Below are positions 35,390 to 43,900 of a stretch of 64,000 nt of DNA, piece by piece. The first letter of the stretch is position 1; each line of letters opens with the position of its first letter. Below the pieces are notes generated by a model that saw nothing but the letters and a program-made list of their open reading frames with translations, was not told where the DNA came from and made no database searches. The stretch is taken from contig JAITLQ010000018.1 of the NCBI GenBank assembly GCA_031277795.1, positions 558,001 through 622,000 of the forward strand, read 5' to 3'. The position numbers and the translations under genes were made by a program. The DNA is from Arthrobacter sp. (GTDB lineage: Bacteria > Actinomycetota > Actinomycetes > Actinomycetales > Micrococcaceae).

Positions 35390-35445
35390 ATCGGAGTGGG
35401 TTTGGTACGTTTTTCGCCCGAAAAACGTACCAAACCCACTCCGAT
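35390..35445. repeat. 56-base palindromic repeat, copy 2 (perfect)
   Basis: Two 27-base arms (35390-35416 and 35419-35445) are exact reverse complements around CC. The arm begins ATCGGAGTGGGTTTGG and ends TACGTTTTTCG. The T5/A5 runs stand out in this GC-rich DNA. It lies 52 bases after the rdgB hairpin and 37 bases from the dedA stop. See copy 1 at 14436. Confidence 0.95.
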
Positions 35446-35482
35446 CCGGGAGAAGTGAGGGAGGCCGCGAGGCACCCGCGGC

Positions 35483-36199
35483 TTAGGCGGCCGGCTCGGA
35501 ATCCTTCTTGCCGGCGCGGCGGGCCTTGAGCAACTCGACGCCGATCGGCACCACGGAGATGAGCACGATCGCGATGAAGATGAGGTCGATGTTCTTGCCG
35601 ACCCACGGGATCTGGCCGAGCCAGACGCCCAGCAGCGTCACGAGGCCGGCCCAGGCCACGCCGCCGATCACGTTGTAGACAAAGAAGCGCTTGGCATCCA
35701 TGCGGGCCACGCCGGAGATCACGGGGACAAAGGTGCGCACGATCGGCACGAAGCGGGCCAGGATCAGGGCCTTGCCTCCATGCTTGTCGAAGAAGGCCTG
35801 CGCCTTGTCCACGTGCTCGGCCTTGAAGAACTTTGAATCCGGCCGGTTGAAGATGGCGGGACCGGCCTTCTTGCCGATCAGGTAGCCGGATTGATTGCCG
35901 ACGACCGCCGCGACGATGAAGAGCAGGATGGCCAGCCACAGCGGGAAGTCGATGGCGCCCGTGGCCATCAGCATGCCGGCCGTGAAGAGCATCGAGTCGC
36001 CGGGGAGGAAGAAGCCGACGAGCAGGCCGGTCTCGGCGAAGATGATGGCCACCACAACAAACACGATGGCGGGCCCCAGCGGCGAGTCCTGGAGGAACAC
36101 GTTGGGGTTGAGCCAATCGGGCAAGAGAGAAGCCTGCACCAGGGAAGCGGACGCGGCGGAAGAGAGGGCGTCGAGCCCCGACGCCAGGGAATCAAGCAT
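35483..36199 (-). CDS. DedA family membrane protein
   Basis: A 238-residue inner-membrane protein of the DedA/VTT superfamily, whose members include undecaprenyl-phosphate flippases and general membrane-homeostasis proteins. Family blocks are FAETGLLVGFFLPGDSMLF (about residues 55-73), GYLIGKKAGPAIF, FFDKHGGKALILARFVPIVRTFVPVISGVARM (about 130-160) and the VIGGVAWAGLVTLLGVWLG helix. The FxxR...R pattern essential in other DedA proteins is intact. ATG 36199 follows TACGCT by 6 bases. It is divergent from a second dedA gene. Confidence 0.92.
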   Translation of the reverse strand: MLDSLASGLDALSSAASASLVQASLLPDWLNPNVFLQDSPLGPAIVFVVVAIIFAETGLLVGFFLPGDSMLFTAGMLMATGAIDFPLWLAILLFIVAAVVGNQSGYLIGKKAGPAIFNRPDSKFFKAEHVDKAQAFFDKHGGKALILARFVPIVRTFVPVISGVARMDAKRFFVYNVIGGVAWAGLVTLLGVWLGQIPWVGKNIDLIFIAIVLISVVPIGVELLKARRAGKKDSEPAA

Positions 36200-36205
36200 G
36201 GGAAA

Positions 36206-36211
36206 AGCGTA
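36206..36211 (-). promoter_or_regulatory. -10 box for leaderless dedA (minus)
   Basis: Minus-strand TACGCT, 6 bases, then ATG 36199. Confidence 0.65.
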
Positions 36212-36217
36212 CTCGCG

Positions 36218-36223
36218 TAGACT
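36218..36223 (+). promoter_or_regulatory. -10 box for the plus-strand dedA
   Basis: TAGACT, 6 bases from the opposing box. Transcription would start near 36230, giving a ~66-base leader to ATG 36296, which has the weak site GAGGAGCACACGAG. Confidence 0.55.
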
Positions 36224-36295
36224 GGACGCTCCCGGGTAGCGACGCCGCAAGGCCCTGAGGAGCCGCGGCCAGAACACGAGGAGCACACGAGCCCC

Positions 36296-37039
36296 ATGAC
36301 CGCACTCACCCTGGCGGGTTTCCCCGCCTCGGCGGCCACCGACGACTCGAACAAGTCCTTCCTGCTGCGCATCGCGGACTGGCTCGTGGAGCTCATGGAG
36401 ATCATCGGCCCCGTGGGTGCCGGTCTCGCCGTGGCCCTGGAAAACCTCTTCCCTCCCATCCCCTCCGAGGCGATCCTGCCGCTGGCCGGCATCGCTGCGG
36501 GGCGCGGGCTCTTCCCGCTGTGGCAGGCCCTGCTCTGGGCCACGATCGGCTCCATCGTCGGCGCCTACGCCCTGTACTGGATCGGCCGCGCGCTGGGACG
36601 CAAGCGCACGCGCTGGGTGTTCGAACGCCTCCCGCTCGTCAAGGTCGAGGACGTGGACAAGACGGAGGCCTGGTTCGAGCGGCACGGCACCAAGGCCGTG
36701 TTCTTCGGCCGCATGCTCCCGATCTTCAGGTCCCTCATCTCCATCCCGGCCGGCATCACGCGGATGCATCAGGGCAGGTTCCTGGTGCTCACGGCGGCCG
36801 GTTCCCTCGTGTGGAACACCATTTTTGTCCTGGCCGGATTCTGGTTGGGGGACAATTGGCACATCGTCGAAGACATCTCCGGCGTGCTACAAAACGTCAT
36901 CATTGCGGTGGTGATTCTGCTGCTGCTCGGCTTCATCGGCTGGCGCATGTGGGGCATCAACCGTGAAAAGCGCAACGCGGCCGCCGGCTCCGGCGCCGCC
37001 ACCGGTCCGACGCCAGGGCCGGGCACCGAAGGGGAGTGA
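36296..37039 (+). CDS. DedA family membrane protein (second copy)
   Basis: A 247-residue DedA/VTT protein, clearly different from its divergent neighbour: ALENLFPPIPSEAILPLAG (about residues 44-62) is of the YngC type with the conserved E..PPxPSE motif, then WFERHGTKAVFFGRMLPIFRSLISIPAGITRM (about 123-154). A Gly/Ala/Pro-rich tail of about 25 residues ends the protein. The stop overlaps an in-frame GTG of the next gene, whose real start is 5 bases further on. Confidence 0.92.
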   Translation: MTALTLAGFPASAATDDSNKSFLLRIADWLVELMEIIGPVGAGLAVALENLFPPIPSEAILPLAGIAAGRGLFPLWQALLWATIGSIVGAYALYWIGRALGRKRTRWVFERLPLVKVEDVDKTEAWFERHGTKAVFFGRMLPIFRSLISIPAGITRMHQGRFLVLTAAGSLVWNTIFVLAGFWLGDNWHIVEDISGVLQNVIIAVVILLLLGFIGWRMWGINREKRNAAAGSGAATGPTPGPGTEGE

Positions 37040-37041
37040 GT

Positions 37042-38043
37042 ATGGCCGTCGACTTCACGGCCATCGATTTCGAGACCGCCAACGGCTTCCGTGGTTCCGC
37101 CTGCTCGGTGGGCCTCGTGAAGGTGCGCGATTCCCGTGTCGTTGCAACGGACTATTGGGTCATGCGGCCGCCGGAGGGTTTTGACCACTTCGACGCCCGC
37201 AACGTGCAGATCCACGGGATCCGCCCGGAGGACGTGGAGGGCGCCCCTCGCTTTGCCGCGACCTACGAGCGCCTCAACGCCTTCGTGGGCGGGGACGTGC
37301 TGCTGGCCCACAACGCCGCCTTCGACGTCGGCGTCATCAAGGCCGGGCTGCAGGCCTCCGGCGCGGCCGGCGCCGCCGTTGACTACGGCTGCACCGTGAA
37401 GCTCGCCAGGCGCACCTACGACCTGGCCTCCTACTCGCTCCCGTTCGCGGCGGCGGCCGCCGGCTACGAGCTCACGAGCCACCACGAGGCCCTCGCCGAC
37501 GCCGAGGCCTGCGCCCACATCGCGATCGATGCGGCGCGCCGCCACGGGGTCGCGAGCGTGGACGCCCTGTACGACGCCGTGGGGCTGGGGCTTGGACACC
37601 AGGACGCCTTCGCGCCGGGGGACCCGGAGTGCGCCGAGCTGGTGGATGCGCGCGGTTGGCGCGCGGCCGGCCACACCCTGCCCAAGCAACCGGGCAAGCC
37701 GTGGCCCACCGAGGGACCGAACCCGGAGCCCAACGCCCTGGCCGATCAGAGCAACCCGCTCTTCGGCGAGACGCTCGTCTTCACGGGGGACCTGGGCGTG
37801 CCGCGCCCGGAGGCCAAGGTCCGCGCCGCCCTGGTGGGCGCGCGCACGGCCGACCGCGTCACGCGCGCCACCACCGTCCTGGTGGTGGGCGACGGCTTTG
37901 TGCCGGAGGACCTCACCTCGGGGCGACTGACCCGCAAGGCACGCCACGTGCTCGCCCTGCGCGATCAGGGCCGCAAGATCCACATCCTCTCGGAGCCAGA
38001 GTTCCTGCAGGCCGTGGGCGGGGCCTGGCCGGCCGGACGCTAG
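37042..38043 (+). CDS. DnaQ-like exonuclease with C-terminal BRCT domain
   Basis: A 333-residue protein. The N-terminal DEDDh exonuclease has FTAIDFETANGFRGSACSVG (DFE), LLAHNAAFDVGVI (second Asp) and HEALADAEACAHIAI (HxxxxxD). After a linker, residues ~235-325 form a BRCT domain (LFGETLVFTGDLGVPRPEAKVRAALVGAR; ending KIHILSEPEFLQAV). This is the 'exonuclease domain-containing' protein common in Actinobacteria, probably in DNA repair. ATG 37042 is chosen because AAGGGGAG is well spaced; a GTG at 37036 is in frame but inside that site. Confidence 0.88.
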   Translation: MAVDFTAIDFETANGFRGSACSVGLVKVRDSRVVATDYWVMRPPEGFDHFDARNVQIHGIRPEDVEGAPRFAATYERLNAFVGGDVLLAHNAAFDVGVIKAGLQASGAAGAAVDYGCTVKLARRTYDLASYSLPFAAAAAGYELTSHHEALADAEACAHIAIDAARRHGVASVDALYDAVGLGLGHQDAFAPGDPECAELVDARGWRAAGHTLPKQPGKPWPTEGPNPEPNALADQSNPLFGETLVFTGDLGVPRPEAKVRAALVGARTADRVTRATTVLVVGDGFVPEDLTSGRLTRKARHVLALRDQGRKIHILSEPEFLQAVGGAWPAGR

Positions 38044-38060
38044 CCGGCCGCCCGGCGTCC

Positions 38061-38750
38061 TCAGCCGCGCAGCCCCGCCCGCGCCCTTGCCGCCTCGACG
38101 AAGGCGACGACGAGCGGATGCAGGGGCAGGCCGGCCGCCGCGCCGATGTGCGGCTGGAACAGCGTGCCGACGGCGAAGACCTCCCCGGGGAAGCGCAGGG
38201 CCTCCACGCCGGCGTCCTCGGCCGTGGCACCCACCGAGCCGCCGGCGGCCACGATCGTCTCGATCGTCGCCGGGCTCGGGGCGAAGCCGCAGTAGTGCAT
38301 GCCAACGAATGGCTCGGGGCAGAGCCGCTCGAACCAGCTGCCCCGCACGGGCACCACCTCGCGCTCCTCGCCGCGCAGCGAGCACGCCAGCTCGACCACG
38401 GCGTTGTCCTCGCGGACCCCGTCCGACTCGGCGTGGCTCGCGCTGCGGCCCAGCACGTGGCGCAGGTAGTTCAGCGTCGCGTACTGGAAACCGCCGCACG
38501 TGCCAAGGAAGGGCACGCCGGCCTCGCGCGCCGAGCTGATGACGGCGTCGGCCGCCGCATCGTCGGCGTACGGCGAGCCGGGCACGAGCCACACACCGTC
38601 CCAGGCCGCGGCGCTCGGCTTGCTGCTCGTGCCGACCCAGCTCGCCTCGGCGCCCAGCTCGGCGCGCAGGCGCGGGATGAGGGCCCGCAGCTCGAGGTGG
38701 CTGGGGTGCCCGCGGTCCTCGCCCACGAGGGCGATGCGCGGCGCGCTCAT
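38061..38750 (-). CDS. CTP synthase C-terminal-region-related protein
   Basis: A 229-residue class I glutamine-amidotransferase-fold protein. It matches the family called 'CTP synthase C-terminal region-related (seleno)protein': GVWLVPGSPYADDAAADAVISSAREAGVPFLGTCGGFQYA, with the Cys of GTCGGFQ at about residue 87 (Cys here, Sec in some members). The triad is odd: VGTLFQPH keeps a His-like position but the usual HPE glutamate is missing, so normal glutaminase action is doubtful. Its start overlaps the stop of the upstream gene (ATGA), so they are one operon. Confidence 0.85.
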   Translation of the reverse strand: MSAPRIALVGEDRGHPSHLELRALIPRLRAELGAEASWVGTSSKPSAAAWDGVWLVPGSPYADDAAADAVISSAREAGVPFLGTCGGFQYATLNYLRHVLGRSASHAESDGVREDNAVVELACSLRGEEREVVPVRGSWFERLCPEPFVGMHYCGFAPSPATIETIVAAGGSVGATAEDAGVEALRFPGEVFAVGTLFQPHIGAAAGLPLHPLVVAFVEAARARAGLRG

Positions 38751-39646
38751 GCCCCGAGCGCCAGGCCCAGGGTGTCGGCGAGCAGCGTCGCCGCGGCGGC
38801 CTCGCGCTCGTTGAGGCGGGCCGGCGGGACCTGGCTCGGCCCGCTCAGGGCCCCGGCGAGGGCCCCGGCGACGATCGCCGCGGCCTCGTCGTGTTCCCCG
38901 GCGGCGGCCAGGGCTCCGCTGAACGCGGAGGTGCCGGCCTCGAGGGCGGCCGCGACCTGCCCGACGCCGCGGCGCAGCGCCTCGCGCGCCTCGCCCTCGC
39001 CGGGTGTCGCCTGGGCCAGGCGCAGGGTGGGCACGGGGTCGGCCCCGGCGCGCAGCTCACGCACGAGGGCGGCGGCGTCCGCCGCCGCCGCGTGGGCCGC
39101 GGGGGCGCCGTGCGAGAAGGCGGCGGCCCACGTGGCGAGGCGGCGCACGTCCTCCTGCGTGGCGTGGGAGAGCAGGCCGAGGCCCAGCGCGCGGGCCAGC
39201 ACGCCGGCGCCGTCGGTGGCGGCGAGCTCCGGCACCGTGGCGGCGGGGCGGTTGAAGGGGCGGTGGGGCTGGCTCATCTCGGGGGAGCGCAGGCCGGTGA
39301 GGTTCTGCGGGTCCCCGCCCGCCGCGTCGCCCAAGGCGCCGAGCGCCGTGGCGACGGGGCGGCTGGGAGGCTCCGGAGCGCCGTCGGGCACCGCACCGTC
39401 CGTTGCCGCCACCCAGCGCAAGGCGCCGAGCCAGAGGCACGCGACGTCGTCCGCGCCCACGCCGGCCTGGGCCCATTCGACGGCGTCGGCGAGGCCATCC
39501 AGCACGGCGATCTGCAGGCTCGCCTCGGCTCCGGGCAACGAGCCGTCGCTACCGCGGGCGGCCGCGGAGGCGGCGGCGGTGCCGAGGAGCAGGCCGAGCA
39601 GCGCGTCGCGGGAGGAAACGGTGGGGGAGGGGATCGACTCAGTCAC
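38747..39646 (-). CDS. ADP-ribosylglycohydrolase-like protein, active site degenerate
   Basis: A 299-residue all-helical, Ala-rich protein with the ADP-ribosylglycohydrolase plan: DALLGLLLGTAAA at the N-terminus (usually GxxxGDAxG), AGVLARALGLGLLSHATQEDVRRLATWAAAFSHG in the middle (usually NGxxMRxxP and THxxP), and AAGEHDEAAAIVAGALAGALSG near 260 (usually GGDxDTxAAIAGAxxGA). The metal-binding Asp residues at the first and last sites are largely lost, so hydrolysis is unlikely. It may be a binding-only member. GTG 39646 follows TAGACT by 6 bases. Confidence 0.7.
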   Translation of the reverse strand: MTESIPSPTVSSRDALLGLLLGTAAASAAARGSDGSLPGAEASLQIAVLDGLADAVEWAQAGVGADDVACLWLGALRWVAATDGAVPDGAPEPPSRPVATALGALGDAAGGDPQNLTGLRSPEMSQPHRPFNRPAATVPELAATDGAGVLARALGLGLLSHATQEDVRRLATWAAAFSHGAPAAHAAAADAAALVRELRAGADPVPTLRLAQATPGEGEAREALRRGVGQVAAALEAGTSAFSGALAAAGEHDEAAAIVAGALAGALSGPSQVPPARLNEREAAAATLLADTLGLALGA

Positions 39647-39652
39647 CGCCCC

Positions 39653-39658
39653 AGTCTA
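39653..39658 (-). promoter_or_regulatory. -10 box for leaderless ADPRH-like gene
   Basis: Minus-strand TAGACT, 6 bases, then GTG 39646. Confidence 0.6.
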
Positions 39659-39731
39659 CGAAAGCACCCCTCACGCCGGGTCCTGATCCCCAGGCAAGCG
39701 CGCCGGGCCACGGGGCGTCGGGGGCCGCCCG

Positions 39732-39737
39732 TAGGGT
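39732..39737 (+). promoter_or_regulatory. -10 box for leaderless sbcD
   Basis: TAGGGT, 6 bases, then ATG 39744. Confidence 0.6.
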
Positions 39738-39743
39738 GGGGGC

Positions 39744-40913
39744 ATGCGCTTGCTGCACACCTCGGATTGGCACCTCGGCCGCACCTTCCATGGCTCCTCG
39801 CTCCTGGCGGAACAGGAGCTCGCGATGGACCGGGTGGTGCAGGCCGTCAAGGAGCACGGCGTCGACGCCGTGCTCATCGCCGGGGACGTCTACGACCGGG
39901 CGCTGCCGGCCGTGGACGTGGTGCGGCTCTTCGACCGCACGCTCGCGCGGCTGGTCGAAGCGGGCGCCCAGGTGATCGTCTCGAGCGGCAACCACGACTC
40001 GGCGGTGCGGCTTGGCTTCGGTGGGGCGCTCATGGAGAGCGCCGGCGTGCACCTGCGCACGCGGCTGGAGGACGTGGAGCGCCCCGTGGTCCTGCGGGAA
40101 GAGGGGCAGGAGGTGCTGGTCTACGCCCTGCCGTACCTGGAGCCGCGGCTCGTGGGCGGCGCGCTCGGCGTGGAGGAGGGCGGGCACACCCCCGTGCTGC
40201 GGGCCGCCCTCGAGCGGGTCGGCGCCGACGCGGCGGCGCGCGCGGAGCGGGCCGGGCTGCCGGTGCGCACCGTGGTCATGGCGCACGTCTTCGCCGCGGG
40301 CGGCGAGGCGAGCGAGTCCGAGCGCCCCCTGGCCGTGGGCGAACTCGACCGCGTCCCCGCCACGCTCTTCGAGCCCTTCGACTACGCGGCCCTCGGCCAC
40401 CTGCACGGAGCCCAGGCACCCCTGCCGCATGTGCGCTACTCCGGCTCGCCGCTGCCGTATTCCTTCTCCGAGGCGAGCCAGTCCAAGGTGGGGCTGCTCG
40501 TGGACCTCGCGGCCGGCGCACCCGCGGAGGTGACGGCGCTGCCGTGGCCGCCCCCGCGCCCGCTCGCGCGCCTGCGCGGCACGCTGGAGTTCCTCCTCAC
40601 GGATCCGGGCCTGGAGGACGCGGAGGCGGCGTGGTGCCAGTTCACGCTCACCGATCCCGAGCGCCCGGAACGGCCCATGGAGCGCCTGCGGGCGCGCTTT
40701 CCGCACGCCCTCGTGCTGCGCTGGGAGCCCGAGCGGGAACGCGGCGACGCGGCGCTCGGTTACCGCGATCGGGTGAGACGGGACGCCGCGGATCCCGCCC
40801 TCGTGGCCAGGGGGTTTGTGGATCACGTGCGCCAGCGGGCGCTGAACCCGGAGGAGGACGAGCTGCTGACCTCGCTCGTCCACGCCGCACAGCTTGAGGA
40901 GAACGCCAAGTGA
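39744..40913 (+). CDS. sbcD: DNA exonuclease subunit SbcD (Mre11-like)
   Basis: Mn-dependent nuclease of the SbcCD hairpin-cleaving complex. The 389 residues have the calcineurin-like metal motifs MRLLHTSDWHLGRTF (residues 1-15), LIAGDVYDRALP (about 47), VIVSSGNHDSAVRLGF (about 77), VMAHVFA (about 178) and ALGHLHGAQ (about 216). The C-terminal part is the usual capping domain. It overlaps sbcC by four bases (GTGA). Confidence 0.95.
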   Translation: MRLLHTSDWHLGRTFHGSSLLAEQELAMDRVVQAVKEHGVDAVLIAGDVYDRALPAVDVVRLFDRTLARLVEAGAQVIVSSGNHDSAVRLGFGGALMESAGVHLRTRLEDVERPVVLREEGQEVLVYALPYLEPRLVGGALGVEEGGHTPVLRAALERVGADAAARAERAGLPVRTVVMAHVFAAGGEASESERPLAVGELDRVPATLFEPFDYAALGHLHGAQAPLPHVRYSGSPLPYSFSEASQSKVGLLVDLAAGAPAEVTALPWPPPRPLARLRGTLEFLLTDPGLEDAEAAWCQFTLTDPERPERPMERLRARFPHALVLRWEPERERGDAALGYRDRVRRDAADPALVARGFVDHVRQRALNPEEDELLTSLVHAAQLEENAK

Positions 40914-43900
40914 GGCTGCACCGACTGCGCCTGAACGCCTTCGGCCCCTTCCCCGGGGCGGAGGAGGTGGACTTCGACGCCCTTTCTGAGGCGGGGCTGT
41001 TCTTGCTGCGCGGGGAGACGGGCGCGGGCAAGACCTCGGTCCTAGACGCCGTGTGCTTCGCGCTGTACGGGACGCTGCCCGGCGTTCGCGCCGGTTCGGA
41101 GAAGGGGGTGCGCTCGCACTACGCGCCGGACGGGGCCGCGCCGGAGGTGGAGCTGGAGTTTTCGGTGCGGGAGCGCCGCTTCCGCATCACGCGCACGCCG
41201 GAGTGGCAGCGCCCCAAGAAGCGCGGAGAGGGCTTCACCAAGGCCAACGCCTCCGTGGCCCTGGCCGAATGGGACGGGCGGGACTACGCCCCGCTCTCGG
41301 CGCGCCTGGACGAGGCGGGGCAGCAGATCTCCACGGTCCTGGGCATGGACGTCCACCAGTTCACGCGGGTGGCCATGCTCCCGCAGGGCGAGTTCGCCGC
41401 CTTCCTGCGCTCGGACGACAAGAACCGGGAGAGCCTGCTTAAGCGGCTCTTCGACACCCGCGTGTTCGACCGCACCACGGCCGCCGCGGCCGAGCACCGG
41501 CGCGTGAGCGAGCTCGCGGCGGGGGAGAAGGGGCAGAGCAGGGCGACGCTGGCCGAGGACGCGAACCGGCACGCGCGCGAGCGCCTCGGGGCCGGCGCCG
41601 TGGACGAGGCCCTGGAGGGCGCGCTCGGCGGAGCCTTGGAGGACGCCGGCCACGGGACCCCGGACGGGGTCCCGGACGGGCACGACGACGCGGGGCCGGC
41701 GCCGGCGCCCACGCCGGCGTCCGGTGGGGTGGCCACCACTGGGCCGGCCGCTGAGCCGGCCGCCGGGCCGGCTCCTGTTGAGGCCACCACCGCCGGGGCG
41801 GCCGCTGAACTGGCCGCCGAGGCGGCCTCCGCACCCACGCCAGAGGCGGGCGACGCCGCGTGGTTCGATGCCGTCGTGGGGCTCGCGGGCAGCCGCGAGG
41901 GGCTGGCGCTCGCCGCGGCCGAGGCGGGTGACGCGCGTGCCAAGGCCGCCGCCATGGAGCTGGCCGCCGTGCGGTCCAGGGCGGACGACGCGCGGGAACT
42001 CGAGGCCTACGAGCTGCGCGCCGCCGAGCTGGCCGCAGGAAGCGAGGCCGCCGCGGCGGACCGCGCGCGCCTGGACTCGCACCGGCGCGCGCTCGCCGTC
42101 CGCTCGGAACTTGACGCCCAGGCCGCCGCCGAGGCCAGGGGCGAGCAGGCGCGGCTTCGCGCCGCGGCGGCGGCGGAGCGGCTGACCCGCGTCCCCGCCC
42201 GCACCCTGGCCGGGGAGGCGCAGGACGAGGCGGCGTGGGCCGAGCTGGTGAGCGGCCTGGGGCTGGCAACGTCCGCGGGAGCGGGGACGCTCCCGGCGCC
42301 CGGCGCTGCCGGGGCAGGGTCGAGAGAACCAAGCGGCGCCACCGCGGCCCCGGCCGACGTGCCCGGGCTCGAGGAGCGGCTGCTCACGTGGGTCCGCACG
42401 GCGGAGGCGCTGGAGGACCGCGCGGCGCAGGCGCTCAAGGCGGAGGAACGTGCCGCCGGCCTGCACCTGGCCGCCACGGCCGCACGTGCGCAGAGCGAGC
42501 GCGCCGCCGCCGCGGTGCAACGCGCCACCACGGAGCTCACCGAGGCCAAGGACGCCGCCGAGTCGGCTCGCTCCGCGGCGGCCGCCCTTCCCGAGCAACC
42601 GGGCGCCCTCGAGGCCGCCCGGGAGCGCGTGCTCGAGGCCCAGCGGGTGCTCCGCGCGGCCCAGCTCGCGCTCTCCTCGCGCGCCGCCGAGGCGCGGGCT
42701 TCGGAACGGGAACGGGAACTGGACACGGCGCGCACGGCCGCCCGCGAGGCCGCGTACGGGCTGCGCGTGCGGCGCGAGGCGGCCATGGCGGCGATCCTGG
42801 CCGCCGGGCTCACGGCCGATGCTCCGTGCCCCGTGTGCGGTGCGCTTGAACACCCCGAGCCGGCCAGGGCCGAGGCGCTCGAGGAGGTCTCGCCCGAGGC
42901 CATCGCCGCCGCCGATCGCGCCGTCGCCGCCGCCGAGGGCCACCACGCCGAGGCGCTCGCCGCCCACGAGGCGGCACGGGCCCTGCTGGGCGAACACGCC
43001 GTGTCCGCGGGCGGACTGGACCCGGAGGCGGCCGGCGCGCTGCTCGAGGCGGCCGAGGGTGCCGAGGCGGACGCCAAGGCCCGCGCGGCGCACCGCGAAC
43101 GGGCCCTCGAGAGCGAACGGGCCGGCGCGCAGGCCCTGCGGGAGGCGGAGCTGGCGCTGCAGGCCGCCACCGCCGAGCACGAGCGGCGGGTACAGGAGGC
43201 CGGGGCGGCGGAGGAGACGGCCGCGCGCTCCGAGGCCGAGCACGAGGGGGCGGCGGCGGGCCACGCCGACGTCGCGGCCCGCCGTGCCGCCGTCGCGGAG
43301 CTGGCGCGCGCCATCGATGCCGCCGCCACCTCGTATGGGGGCTGGCGCGAGGCCCTCGGCGAGGCGCGCAGCGCGGCCGAGCGGGCCAGTGTGCGGCTGA
43401 GCGAGGCGGGGTTGAGCGCCGGGGAGGCCATCGAGGCGGTCCTGGCGCCGGAGCCGGCGCAAGCGCTGGCCGCCGCGGTGAGCGCGCGGCTGGCCCGGGA
43501 GGCGGCCCTCGCGGAGGCGGCGGCCTCCGCCCCCGTCGAGCGGGCCCGCGCGGCGCGGGAGGCCGGGCGCGAGGCGCCCACCGCGGCGGAGCTGGAGCGG
43601 GCGGCGGAGGCCGCCGCCGGCGCGGCCGAGGAGCGGGACACGCTCGCGGCGCAGGCGACCCTCGCCGCGGACCTGCGCGTGGACCTGGAGGGGCGCCGCG
43701 CCGTCATCGAGCGGCTCGACCGCGAACTCGGCCCCCTGGCCTCCCGGGCCAAGGTGGCCAAGGCGATTGCCGAGCTCACCTCTGGCAACGGCGAGAACCG
43801 GCTGAACATGTCGCTCTCCACCTACGTCCTGGCCGCCCGACTCGAGGCGGTCGCCGAGGCGGCCACGCTGCGCCTGGACGCCATGAGCGACGGTCGCTAT

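Noticed and set aside
35286-35445. A CRISPR array or integron site from the repeated palindromes
   Set aside because: Only one palindrome per site, no regular spacers and no cas or integrase genes.
38061-38750. A selenoprotein, because the family includes Sec forms
   Set aside because: The key position here is a plain Cys codon (GTCGG region) and there is no in-frame TGA.
38747-39646. An ADP-ribosylation toxin-antitoxin or defence system
   Set aside because: No ADP-ribosyltransferase gene is adjacent and the hydrolase motifs are degenerate.
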